Origin: an uncultured Oscillospiraceae bacterium
GTDB lineage: Bacteria > Bacillota > Clostridia > Oscillospirales > Oscillospiraceae
Assembly: GCA_900768135.1 (NCBI GenBank)
Contig: CAAGBT010000023.1
Coordinates: forward strand, 1 to 64,000
Length of the DNA: 64,000 nucleotides
Reading direction: 5' to 3'
Every line of letters begins with the position of its first letter. Positions within the stretch are counted from its first letter, which is position 1. The notes under the pieces are model-generated. The model saw only the letters and a program-made list of their open reading frames with translations. It did no database searches and was not told the origin of the DNA. Positions 32,708-40,649 of the stretch are shown here, piece after piece. The translations under genes were made by a program, and so were the position numbers.

Positions 32708-33160
32708 ATGAAAAGAATGATCACATTGCTGCTCAGCCTGAGCCTGTCGCTGATGCTGCTGACGGGCTGCGGAGAGAAGAGCGGTGTAAAGAAGCTGCTG
32801 GCGGCGTATGAGGATTCCTGCCGCGCGCTGAGCGTGGAGGATATGGCAAATTGCTTCAATCCGGATCTGGTACACCCGGTAACGAGTCTGCTGGGACTAT
32901 TCGGCGCTGAGCTGTCCGACCTTGACTCGCTGCTTTCAGGCCTCGTTTCGTTTGCAGACGAGTATTCCGGCAGCGAGCTGGAGGAGCTGTATCAGACCAT
33001 TAAGATCACCCCAAGGGACTATACCTTCAACGATGCCAAGGATGAATGCGATGTGACCGCCGAGGTCAGCTACACGGTGGACGGGGAACAGCGGTCGGAT
33101 CTCTGCACGTTCCACTGCGAGGTCGTAGACGACAACTGGTACATCTTCGGCATGGAATAA
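32708..33160 (+). CDS. Small lipoprotein of the tubulin operon
   Basis: A 150-residue protein with ATG 32708 behind AGAAAGGA. The signal peptide ends in the lipobox LTGC (Cys21). The mature part (SGVKKLLAAYEDSCRALSVE, then CDVTAEVSYTVDGEQRSD and NWYIFGM) has the helix-plus-sheet pattern of NTF2-like extracytoplasmic lipoproteins of Firmicutes; such folds bind small ligands or other proteins. No active site is evident. It follows the metallopeptidase gene by 15 bases. A weak inverted repeat after it (33180-33247) may reduce transcription of the genes downstream. Confidence 0.75.
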   Translation: MKRMITLLLSLSLSLMLLTGCGEKSGVKKLLAAYEDSCRALSVEDMANCFNPDLVHPVTSLLGLFGAELSDLDSLLSGLVSFADEYSGSELEELYQTIKITPRDYTFNDAKDECDVTAEVSYTVDGEQRSDLCTFHCEVVDDNWYIFGME

Positions 33161-33179
33161 GCAAAGAAAAAACCATTGA

Positions 33180-33247
33180 ATAAGGCCGCACAGTCCATGG
33201 GGCGGAGGGCGAACGCGCTTTCTGCAAAACAGGCTTGTGCGGCCTTG
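33180..33247 (+). terminator. Long-loop inverted repeat inside the operon
   Basis: AAGGCCGCACA (33182-33192) pairs with TGTGCGGCCTT (33236-33246), followed by GTTTCCC. The 43-base loop makes it a weak terminator or attenuator at most. Confidence 0.35.
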
Positions 33248-33279
33248 TTTCCCAAGAATGGCGGAACGGGAGGAATAAA

Positions 33280-34155
33280 ATGAAAAACGGGAACAGGCAG
33301 CCGGCGCACGCACTGGCGCTGGCGCTGGTGCTGTGCATGGCGCTTGCCGCCGCAGGCTGCGGCGAAGCGGCGCAGGAGACGGCGGAATTCTCGTATGCAG
33401 AGGTTCCGGCATACGCCGATGCGGCATATGCCGAGATCAACGGCAACGTTCCCTATTTTACAGAAAGCGACCTGACGCTGGAGACGTTTGAATCCTACAG
33501 CGAGCTGGACAGCCTGGGCCGCTGCGGAACGGCATATGCCAACATCTGCCGTGAGCTGATGCCGACGGAGGAACGCGGCTCGATCGGGCAGGTCAAGCCG
33601 ACGGGCTGGCACACCGTACGCTATGACGACCTCATTGCCGACAAGTATCTCTATAATCGCTGCCATCTGATCGGCTACCAGCTGGCGGGGGAGAACGCAA
33701 ACGAAAAAAATCTGATCACCGGCACGCGCTACCTGAACATCAAGGGAATGCTCGACCTTGAGAACGAGGTGGCGGACTATGTGAAGCAGACCGACAACCA
33801 CGTGCTTTACCGCGTGACACCTTGGTTCGAGGGGGACGAGCTGGTTGCGCGCGGCGTGCTGATGGAGGGCTACTCCGTTGAGGATCAGGGAGAGGGCGTA
33901 TGCTTCTGCGTGTTTGCCTATAATGTGCAGCCTGGGATCGAGATCGACTATGCGACCGGCGACAGCTGTGCGTCCGACGGTACGCCGGGCAGCGCCGGCG
34001 ATGCGGACGGATACTACATCGGCAACGTGAATACGAAAGCATTCCACCGTCCTTCCTGCGACAACCTGCCGCTGGAAAAGAATCAGGTGGTGCTGAATTC
34101 GCGCTCAAAGGCGATCGAGGACGGCTACCATCCCTGCGATAACTGCAAGCCGTGA
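33280..34155 (+). CDS. Surface DNA/RNA non-specific endonuclease (His-Me finger) with Ada-like zinc tail
   Basis: A 291-residue lipoprotein (signal to lipobox AAGC, Cys27) starting at ATG 33280 behind GGGAGG. The core NRCHLIGYQLAGENANEKN with His129 as general base and the following Asn is the EndA/NucA-type His-Me finger nuclease, related to DNA-entry nucleases. The C-terminal 45 residues (YIGNVNTKAFHRPSCDNL and GYHPCDNCKP) form a Cys/His zinc motif like the Ada N-terminal domain, often seen attached to surface nucleases. It would cleave nucleic acid outside the cell. In this operon it may be the effector, or a nutrient nuclease that happens to be here. The family is sure. Confidence 0.88.
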   Translation: MKNGNRQPAHALALALVLCMALAAAGCGEAAQETAEFSYAEVPAYADAAYAEINGNVPYFTESDLTLETFESYSELDSLGRCGTAYANICRELMPTEERGSIGQVKPTGWHTVRYDDLIADKYLYNRCHLIGYQLAGENANEKNLITGTRYLNIKGMLDLENEVADYVKQTDNHVLYRVTPWFEGDELVARGVLMEGYSVEDQGEGVCFCVFAYNVQPGIEIDYATGDSCASDGTPGSAGDADGYYIGNVNTKAFHRPSCDNLPLEKNQVVLNSRSKAIEDGYHPCDNCKP

Positions 34156-34352
34156 AGCCGGGGGAGGCAGGGAACGCCAAGCGGTAAAAAAGCGTTAAAA
34201 ATGAAGATTTCTGCTTTCTTCGGCCGATTTTCCCTTGCGCTTTGGCGGAAAAGGCGATATGCTTAAAAGAACGGTTAGCTGCTTCCGCGCAGGCCGCTGC
34301 GCCCTCTGTATTCCGGGATCGCCGGCAAAAACCTGAGAACGGGAGATTCTGT

Positions 34353-36284
34353 ATGATCTGGTATATCTGTTTATGCCTGGGAGCGCTTCTGATGATCTGG
34401 GCGGGAAGAGCGGCGCTGAATAAAAAAAGGGGCGACCTGCGTACGGGGATCGCTCTGCTGTGGCTGCTGGCGGCAACGTTCGCGCTCTACATCCCGGTCT
34501 TTTTTGATTCCTATGATCCGCTGGCGGCGCTATTTGCCAACACGGTAAATGTGATGCAGGTCATTTCGCTCGACGCCGATTACCTTGCGTTTTACGACCT
34601 GATCTGCACATCAATCAGCGCGGCGCCGCTGGCAAAGCTGTATCTGCTGCTGCTGGGCGTCCTTCATGTGGTGCTGCCGGCGGCCGTTGCGTTGACCGCA
34701 TTCACCTTTTTGCTGCACTACATCACCAATGTGCAGACGCTTTTCGCCGACAGGCGCGGCGGCGACGCTTATATTTTTTCCGAGCTGAATGAAGAATCCG
34801 AAAATCTGGCGCGCGACATCCGCGCGGCGCATCCGAAGGCGAACCTGATCTTTGCCGGCTGCTCCGACCAGGATTCCCTGCTCAAGCTGCGGCGGGAGCT
34901 GAACTGCATCGTCCGCTATGACCGCATCAGCGCATGGAAGACGAAAAAAAAGGAACGCGACGTTTATTATTTCTGCATCTCGCGCGATGAGGACGCCAAC
35001 CTGAATGATGCGCTGTTCCTGCTGGGCGGGCTGACAGGCCGGGATGAGGCGATCCAGCGGCGCGAGCACCTGTATCTCTTTTCCGAGCAGAGCGAGGTGG
35101 AGACGATGATCGACTCTGCTGAGAAGGGATGCGTTGATATCCACCTGATCCGCAAAAGCCGAATGGCGGTATATCATCTGCTGGATGAGCATCCGCTTTA
35201 CCGGGGGGCGAAGGATGGCTGCATCTCTGTGCTGCTGTGCGGATACGGACGGGTAAACCGCGCGCTGCTCCGTGCGGCCGCGTGGTGCGGGCAGCTGGAT
35301 GGATATACGCTGAAGATCAACGTGGTCTGCGCCGGCGCAGAGGCGGCGGAGAAGTCGCTGCGTGCGGATTGTCCGGGGCTGTTTTCCGGGCGCTACAACA
35401 TCTGCTTTTACGAAGGCGGCAGTCTGGAGGACGTGCGCGAGCAGATCCTCCGGCACTGCGGCGACAGCACCTACGTTTCGGTCGATCGCGGCGACGACAG
35501 CGGCAACATTGAAGCGGCGCTGTTTCTGCGGCGGCTCTTTTACGGCGTGGGCGGCGATTTTACCAATGCGCCGGAGCTGTTTGCGTATGTTGCAGGCGTA
35601 AACAAATACGATACGGTAACGCGCCTGATGACGCCGGAGACGAACGCTGCGAAGAGGCGCTCCTACGATATCGTGCCATTTGGCGGCAGCCACGAGTTTT
35701 ACACTTGCCGCGTGCTGGTGGACTCGCCCATCGAAAAGCTTGCCAAAAACGTCCATCTTGTGTATGAGGATATCTTCAGCGACGGGGAGATCAACGTTGA
35801 AGCGGCGCTGGAACGGTACAGTACATTTGAGGTCAACAAGCAGTCGAACCGCGCAAACGCACTGCACATCCGCTACAAGCTGGCGCTGCTGGGCCTGGAC
35901 TATACCGACCGCGCAGACGCGGAGGAGGTCCGGCTGGAGGATTACCTGGACGCACCCGGCCTGGAGCGCCTGACGCGCGCAGAACACGACCGCTGGATGG
36001 CGTTCCTGGAGTCCGAGGGCTGGCAGGAGGCCAGCGTTGCCGAATCCATGGCGTATCAGCGCTCCGGGCTGAGCGCCGGCCGGCACAACTGCCCGCTGCT
36101 GAAGCTGCATCCCTATATCTGCCCGTATGACGAGCTGAAGGAGCGATCAGACGCGCTGGGGCTGCCGGACTCTACGGTCTATGACCGCGAGCTGATTGCA
36201 AGAATCCCGGATATTCTTCACGACCGCTGGGGAGTTGCCGGAACGACCTATAAGATAATCAAAACAGAGACCAGAAAAGGCTGA
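34353..36284 (+). CDS. Membrane TrkA_N-like protein with C-terminal RyR domain
   Basis: A 643-residue protein. ATG 34353 follows GGGAG by 7 bases; an earlier in-frame start at 34242 has no ribosome site and would add 37 non-hydrophobic residues before a transmembrane helix. About three transmembrane helices cover the first 130 residues, followed by two Rossmann-like segments (DAYIFSELNEESENLARDI; CISVLLCGYGRVNRALLRA near 293) of TrkA_N type, as in K+ channel regulators. Residues about 537-610 are a RyR domain (LTRAEHDRWMAFLESEGWQ, Glu544-Trp548). TrkA_N plus RyR proteins occur in bacterial conflict and nucleotide-signalling loci. Together with the next gene (TIR) this suggests nucleotide sensing. 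Confidence 0.8.
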   Translation: MIWYICLCLGALLMIWAGRAALNKKRGDLRTGIALLWLLAATFALYIPVFFDSYDPLAALFANTVNVMQVISLDADYLAFYDLICTSISAAPLAKLYLLLLGVLHVVLPAAVALTAFTFLLHYITNVQTLFADRRGGDAYIFSELNEESENLARDIRAAHPKANLIFAGCSDQDSLLKLRRELNCIVRYDRISAWKTKKKERDVYYFCISRDEDANLNDALFLLGGLTGRDEAIQRREHLYLFSEQSEVETMIDSAEKGCVDIHLIRKSRMAVYHLLDEHPLYRGAKDGCISVLLCGYGRVNRALLRAAAWCGQLDGYTLKINVVCAGAEAAEKSLRADCPGLFSGRYNICFYEGGSLEDVREQILRHCGDSTYVSVDRGDDSGNIEAALFLRRLFYGVGGDFTNAPELFAYVAGVNKYDTVTRLMTPETNAAKRRSYDIVPFGGSHEFYTCRVLVDSPIEKLAKNVHLVYEDIFSDGEINVEAALERYSTFEVNKQSNRANALHIRYKLALLGLDYTDRADAEEVRLEDYLDAPGLERLTRAEHDRWMAFLESEGWQEASVAESMAYQRSGLSAGRHNCPLLKLHPYICPYDELKERSDALGLPDSTVYDRELIARIPDILHDRWGVAGTTYKIIKTETRKG

Positions 36285-36299
36285 AAGGGGTATTGAACT

Positions 36300-37949
36300 A
36301 TGGCTGCGCGAACCAATAAAAGCGTACCGGCGCCGGACGAGGCGCTGTCCCAGATCACCACAAAGTTTGAGGCGTATACCGGCGATGAGCCGTATCTTTT
36401 TGTCAGCTATTCGCATCGTGACACCGAGCAGGTGTATCCGATCCTTGACGCGCTGTACGACAGGAAGTACCGCATCTGGTATGATGAATCCTGCGAGAAC
36501 GGCAACGACTTCAGAGAGGAGCTGCGAACGCGCATCAAGGACAGCGAAGCGGTGCTGCTGTTCGTTTCCGCGTCTTCCATGGCGTCGCCCTTCTGCGGTA
36601 TGGAGGTCATCGTAGCCTGCGAGTATGGCAAGCGGCTGTTTCCTATTTATCTGGACGATGCCGTGGTGCCGCCTGCGTTTGAGCTGCTGCTGGCCAACAC
36701 GCACCACAGCACCACCGGGGACATGGAGCGCCTGATGCGCGTAATGGTGCGCGACCTGCCCGCCGTGACGATGGACCGCCTGACGACCGAGAACGGTTAT
36801 CTCAGGCGCTGCGAGGACAACGGCCGCACCATCGCCGTGGACGACGGCGTGATCGTTGTCTGCGCCGATGCGTTCAAGAACCGCAAGGCGCTGCACAATA
36901 TCTATCTGCCGAATTCGCTGGAGAAGATCGAAGCGGAGGCTTTCCGCGGCTGCTCTGCGCTGGAGGAGATGGTAATCCCCGAGAATGTGCAGCGCGTTGA
37001 GGACAGCGCGTTCCGCGACTGCATCAGTATGAAGTCGCTGCGCGTTCTCGCGCAGAACAACGTAAAGATCGGGGAGCGGGCGTTTGAAAACTGCGTCTCG
37101 CTTAAGAGCATCGAGCTGCCGGAGACGCTGACGGAGCTTTACGGCGGCGTGTTCAACAGCTGCAAGAGCCTGCGCAGGATCCACCTGCCGCAGAAGCTGA
37201 CGATCCTGGGCGAGAGCGCCTTTTCCGACTGCGTGGGCCTTGAAGAGGTGGCCATCCCCGAAAATGTGAGCAAGATCGACGATTTGGCATTTAACGGCTG
37301 CACGAGCCTTGCGAGCGTGACGCTGTGCAAGGGCCTGAAAAAGATCGGCAAGAGCGCGTTCAAAAACTGCAAGTCGCTTACGCATATCGACATTCCCGAA
37401 ACCGTCTCCAGCATCGACAGCGCGCTCTTCCGCGGCTGCGAGTCGATGCGCTCCATCCGCGTGGACAGCCGGAACAAGTACTATAAGTCCGCTCCGAATA
37501 AGCGCGAGGGCAGCGACCATGTGCTGTTCAATAAGAACAAATCGCTTCTGATCGCCTATCCGGCCAGCAGCCGCGAGGTGCAGTATGATATTCCCGACAG
37601 CGTGACCATGATCAGCGACTGGGCGTTCAGCGAATGCAAAAAGCTCAGCCGTATCACAATCCCCGATACCGTGCATGAGATCGGCGAGGGCGCGTTCTGC
37701 AACTGCATCTTGCTCGATGAGGTGGAGATCCCCGACAGCGTGGAAAAGATCGACGATTGCGCGTTCCGCGGCTGCATGAACCTTGAGCGCGTCATCATCC
37801 CGTCTTCGGTTACGGATATCGGCTGGGGCCTGTTCGACGGCTGCGAGAAGAAGGTCACCGTTTTCTGCGACGAAGGATCAGAGATCCAGCGCTACTGCCA
37901 GCGCAACGGCATCAGCGAAAAGAGAATTTCGGAGAAAGAGGGGCTTTAA
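36300..37949 (+). CDS. TIR domain protein with leucine-rich repeats
   Basis: A 549-residue cytoplasmic protein behind AAAGGGG. Residues about 30-155 are a TIR domain: FVSYSHRDTEQVYPILDAL (from Phe34), YRIWYDE, then GNDFREEL, where Glu73/74 is the likely NAD+-cleaving glutamate, and SPFCGMEVIVA. Residues about 180-530 consist of roughly 13-14 BspA-type LRR_5 repeats of about 23 residues (IEAEAFRGCSALEEMVIPENV pattern). TIR domains either hydrolyse NAD+ or make signal nucleotides; the repeats probably bind a partner. It is 16 bases from the RyR gene, whose domain is a known nucleotide-sensor type, so the two may form a signal producer and receiver. That link is inferred. Confidence 0.88.
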   Translation: MAARTNKSVPAPDEALSQITTKFEAYTGDEPYLFVSYSHRDTEQVYPILDALYDRKYRIWYDESCENGNDFREELRTRIKDSEAVLLFVSASSMASPFCGMEVIVACEYGKRLFPIYLDDAVVPPAFELLLANTHHSTTGDMERLMRVMVRDLPAVTMDRLTTENGYLRRCEDNGRTIAVDDGVIVVCADAFKNRKALHNIYLPNSLEKIEAEAFRGCSALEEMVIPENVQRVEDSAFRDCISMKSLRVLAQNNVKIGERAFENCVSLKSIELPETLTELYGGVFNSCKSLRRIHLPQKLTILGESAFSDCVGLEEVAIPENVSKIDDLAFNGCTSLASVTLCKGLKKIGKSAFKNCKSLTHIDIPETVSSIDSALFRGCESMRSIRVDSRNKYYKSAPNKREGSDHVLFNKNKSLLIAYPASSREVQYDIPDSVTMISDWAFSECKKLSRITIPDTVHEIGEGAFCNCILLDEVEIPDSVEKIDDCAFRGCMNLERVIIPSSVTDIGWGLFDGCEKKVTVFCDEGSEIQRYCQRNGISEKRISEKEGL

Positions 37950-37955
37950 GGCTTC

Positions 37956-39101
37956 GTGGAACAAAATACCAGAGCGGCGGGCGCACCTGCGCGCCTGCGC
38001 GCATTTGCCAGAAAGAACACCGTAATGGTCGTAGCCATGCTTGCGGCGGTCATCACCAGTTTTATCATCCCTGTTGACCGGGAATACGTCGGCTATTTCG
38101 ATTTTAAAACGCTCTCCTGCCTGTTCAGCGTGCTGGCGGTCGTGTGCGCGCTCAAGAATATCAACTTCTTTTATATGCTTGCACGCAAGGTGGTCAAGCG
38201 CTTCAAAACAGTGCGCTGGAGCGTGATCGCGCTGGTGTACATCACGTTTATCGGCTCTATGCTGATCGCAAACGATATGGCGCTGCTGACGTTCCTGCCG
38301 TTGGGCTATTTTGTCCTCAGCACGACCGGGCAGCAGAAGTATATGGCGTTTACCTTCATTATGCAGAATATTGCGGCTAACCTTGGCGGAATGCTCACGC
38401 CCTTCGGTAATCCGCAGAACCTTTACCTCTACACAAAGTATGAGATCCCAAATCTGGAGTTCATGCAGATTATGGCGCCGCCCTTTGTGCTGTCCATCGC
38501 GCTGCTGACGCTGTGCTGCATCGTATTTACCAGGCAGGAGGCGCTGGTCATTGCCGATGAGCCGATGCGCCTGAACAAGCGCAGAACGGCGATTTATCTT
38601 GTCCTTTTTGCACTGGCGATCATCATTGTGTTCCGCGTGATTCCCTACTGGGTCGGGCTGATCGTGATTCTTGTTTCGCTTCTGATCCTTGATCCAAAGG
38701 CGCTGAAGATGGTGGATTATCCGCTGCTGCTCACATTTGTGTTCTTCTTCATTTTTGCGGGCAATATGGCGCGGATCGATGCGATACGGACATTTTTCTG
38801 CGCGCTTCTGGAGAAAAATACGCTGGTATTCAGCGTGCTTTCCTGCCAGGTTATTTCCAATGTGCCGTCGGCGATCCTGCTTTCGCAGTTTACCGGCAAC
38901 TATCCCGACCTGCTGGTGGGCGTCAATATCGGCGGCGTCGGCACGCTGATTTCTTCGCTGGCGAGCCTCATCACGTTTCGCGAGTATGTGAAGAACAACC
39001 CGGGACGGACAGGGTACTATATCAAGCAGTTCTCGCTGTTCAATTTCTCATTCCTTATCATTCTGGTCGTTTTTATGAGCGTTTGGTCGAAGCTGGCGTA
39101 G
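37956..39101 (+). CDS. Anion permease (ArsB/CitM/SLC13-like superfamily)
   Basis: A 381-residue membrane protein with about ten transmembrane helices, starting at GTG 37956 seven bases after the TIR-LRR stop; GAGGGG 12 bases upstream is the ribosome site. The sequence NIAANLGGMLTPFGNPQNLYLY in the middle and NVPSAILLSQFTG toward the end are the paired helical-hairpin signatures of ion-transporter superfamily anion permeases. The substrate is unknown. It is the last gene of the operon. It may be a passenger, or it may adjust ion balance for the system. The downstream tRNA-Ala has its own promoter. Confidence 0.8.
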   Translation: MEQNTRAAGAPARLRAFARKNTVMVVAMLAAVITSFIIPVDREYVGYFDFKTLSCLFSVLAVVCALKNINFFYMLARKVVKRFKTVRWSVIALVYITFIGSMLIANDMALLTFLPLGYFVLSTTGQQKYMAFTFIMQNIAANLGGMLTPFGNPQNLYLYTKYEIPNLEFMQIMAPPFVLSIALLTLCCIVFTRQEALVIADEPMRLNKRRTAIYLVLFALAIIIVFRVIPYWVGLIVILVSLLILDPKALKMVDYPLLLTFVFFFIFAGNMARIDAIRTFFCALLEKNTLVFSVLSCQVISNVPSAILLSQFTGNYPDLLVGVNIGGVGTLISSLASLITFREYVKNNPGRTGYYIKQFSLFNFSFLIILVVFMSVWSKLA

Positions 39102-39157
39102 GGCGACGGAGGCGCGAAGGACATTTTCGCTTATCGCAAAAAATATCAGAAAAAGGC

Positions 39158-39186
39158 TTGACACACGCTGCTTGGTATGCTATACT
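39158..39186 (+). promoter_or_regulatory. tRNA-Ala promoter
   Basis: TTGACA (39158-39163), exactly 17 bases, TATACT (39181-39186): a near-consensus promoter 36 bases before the tRNA. Confidence 0.85.
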
Positions 39187-39221
39187 TCCACTTGTTCCGA
39201 GCCGATTGGAACAAATGGCTT

Positions 39222-39297
39222 GGGGGTTTAGCTCAGCTGGGAGAGCGCTTGACTGGCAGTCAAGAGGTCAGCGGTTCGATCCCGCTAATCTCCACCA
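39222..39297 (+). tRNA. tRNA-Ala (anticodon GGC)
   Basis: A complete 76-base cloverleaf. The acceptor stem GGGGGTT pairs with AATCTCC and includes the G3-U70 wobble pair that defines alanine tRNAs. The anticodon stem is CTTGA/TCAAG with loop CTGGCAG, giving anticodon GGC. The T-arm is GCGGTTCGATCCCGC and CCA is encoded. Confidence 0.97.
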
Positions 39298-39298
39298 G

Positions 39299-39354
39299 AA
39301 CAATATAATCCGAACCTTTTGCCGATTGGCCATGGGTTCGGATTTATTGTTTTC
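39299..39354 (+). terminator. tRNA-Ala terminator
   Basis: AACAATATAATCCGAACC pairs with GGTTCGGATTTATTGTT (one bulge/mismatch), ending in TTGTTTTCT. Confidence 0.65.
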
Positions 39355-39386
39355 TACGAAAGAAATTGAAGACAGGTAATGGAAAA

Positions 39387-39430
39387 GCCGGGAGGACTTG
39401 CCGATCATGGCAATCCTCCCGGCTTCTTTC
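39387..39430. terminator. Bidirectional terminator before nrdG end
   Basis: GCCGGGAGGACTTGCC / GGCAATCCTCCCGGC with a GATCAT loop. T-rich sequence follows on both sides (TTCTTTC on the plus strand, TTTTCC on the minus strand). Confidence 0.75.
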
Positions 39431-39477
39431 TGCGGACGCGGAGTCCAAAATCTTCCTCGGCTGCCTATCGCAATCGG

Positions 39478-39999
39478 TTATGCGTCCCACAGCGTCAGTA
39501 CGCCGCTGCTGAGCGTGGCGGGGACATCGATGATGCGCTGGTTCGATGAGCCGCGGAAGCGCAGCGAAATATCGTGCAGTTCCTCTTCGTAGCGTCCGTC
39601 TACCAGCACGTCGAGCAGAGAAAGCAGCTCGTCTGTCGCCTCGCAGCGCGGGTGCGCGCCGTCCGTATGCAGCTGCTCCCAGGTGAAGCCTGTGAACGAC
39701 CAGATGGTTTTTTCCGGCAGCAACGCACGCACGCGGTGCAGAAACGGAAGCAGCGCGCGTTGATTTTGCGGCTCAAACGGCTCTCCGCCGAGCAGAGTCA
39801 GCCCATTGATATAATCAGGGGAAAGCAGTGCCAGCAGCTCGTCCTCCGTTTCTGCGGTGAACGGCTGTCCGTAATCGAACGCCCATGTCTGGGGCTGAAA
39901 GCAGTTTTTGCAATGGTTGGTGCAGCCGGAAACGAAAAGCGTGACGCGCACGCCCTCGCCGTTGGCAATGTCGCAGTTCTTGATTTCGCAGTAATGCAT
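39478..39999 (-). CDS. nrdG: Anaerobic ribonucleoside-triphosphate reductase activating protein NrdG
   Basis: A 173-residue radical-SAM enzyme that installs the glycyl radical on class III ribonucleotide reductase NrdD. The [4Fe-4S] motif is CTNHCKNC (Cys26, Cys30, Cys33), followed by LTLLGGEPF, the GGE SAM-binding motif, and WSFTGFTWEQL as in NrdG proteins. The start ATG 39999 follows AGGAGG. NrdD is not adjacent in the window, which is unusual since the two are commonly neighbours. The cytidylate-kinase-like gene upstream on the same strand also concerns nucleotides. It supports an anaerobic lifestyle. Confidence 0.95.
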   Translation of the reverse strand: MHYCEIKNCDIANGEGVRVTLFVSGCTNHCKNCFQPQTWAFDYGQPFTAETEDELLALLSPDYINGLTLLGGEPFEPQNQRALLPFLHRVRALLPEKTIWSFTGFTWEQLHTDGAHPRCEATDELLSLLDVLVDGRYEEELHDISLRFRGSSNQRIIDVPATLSSGVLTLWDA

Positions 40000-40026
40000 C
40001 TATGCAGACCTCCTTTGTCGCAGTGT

Positions 40027-40629
40027 TTACAGCGTGCGGAAACGCGCGGCGATGTGTGCGGCGGCCTCCTCGGGCGGGGTGAGAGAGGCGTTGATGCAGA
40101 GATCGTAATTGGCCTCCGCGCCCCACGTCTGACCGGTGTAGGATTCGTAGTACTTGCGGCGCTGTTTGTCCATTTTGCGGATCAGGCGGACAGCCTGCTC
40201 GCGCGTGAGCTTTTCCTGCGCCATTTTGCGTGCGATGCGGTATTCCTCCGGCGCGGAGACGAATACGCGCAGGAGCTTCACATCCCGGCCGCGCAGCACA
40301 AAGTCTGCGCAGCGTCCCACGAATACGCATTCCTCTTTTTTTGCGATGCGGCGGATCTCGTGGCTTTGCAGGGCAAAAAGAACCTCGCTGGTGGGCTTGC
40401 CGCGCAGCACATGGTAGTTGCCCTCGTGAACGGTTTGAAAAAGGAAAGGATTCGTGGCCCTTTCGTCCGAGGAAGAGAGCGTCTTTTCCGAAAGCTCTCC
40501 GTATTCGCAGGCAAGGCGGATCAGCTCCCGCTCGTAGACCCGTATGCCAAGAAGATCGGCTGTCCGCACAGCGATCTCATGCCCGCCGCTGCCAAATTGC
40601 CGGCTGATGCAGATGATACGATTTTCCAT
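40027..40629 (-). CDS. Cytidylate kinase-like family protein
   Basis: A 200-residue P-loop protein of the cytidylate-kinase-like family (AAA_26/Cytidylate_kin2). The nucleotide-binding start IISxxxGSGG is seen as CISRQFGSGGHEIA (Ser9 to Ala20). FVGRCADFVLRG and later EYRIARKMAQEKLTREQAVRLIRKMDKQRRKYYESYTG form the LID region with conserved Lys/Arg. These proteins are widespread in Clostridia beside the essential Cmk, and their substrate is not established. It is 27 bases from nrdG on the same strand, so the two are probably co-transcribed. Confidence 0.88.
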   Translation of the reverse strand: MENRIICISRQFGSGGHEIAVRTADLLGIRVYERELIRLACEYGELSEKTLSSSDERATNPFLFQTVHEGNYHVLRGKPTSEVLFALQSHEIRRIAKKEECVFVGRCADFVLRGRDVKLLRVFVSAPEEYRIARKMAQEKLTREQAVRLIRKMDKQRRKYYESYTGQTWGAEANYDLCINASLTPPEEAAAHIAARFRTL

Positions 40630-40649
40630 ACTTCATCCCCTTGTCCGCT

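Noticed and set aside
36840..37880. Regular 69-base periodicity considered as a DNA repeat array
   Set aside because: It is the coding sequence of LRR_5 repeats; the periodicity is at protein level and the DNA has diverged.
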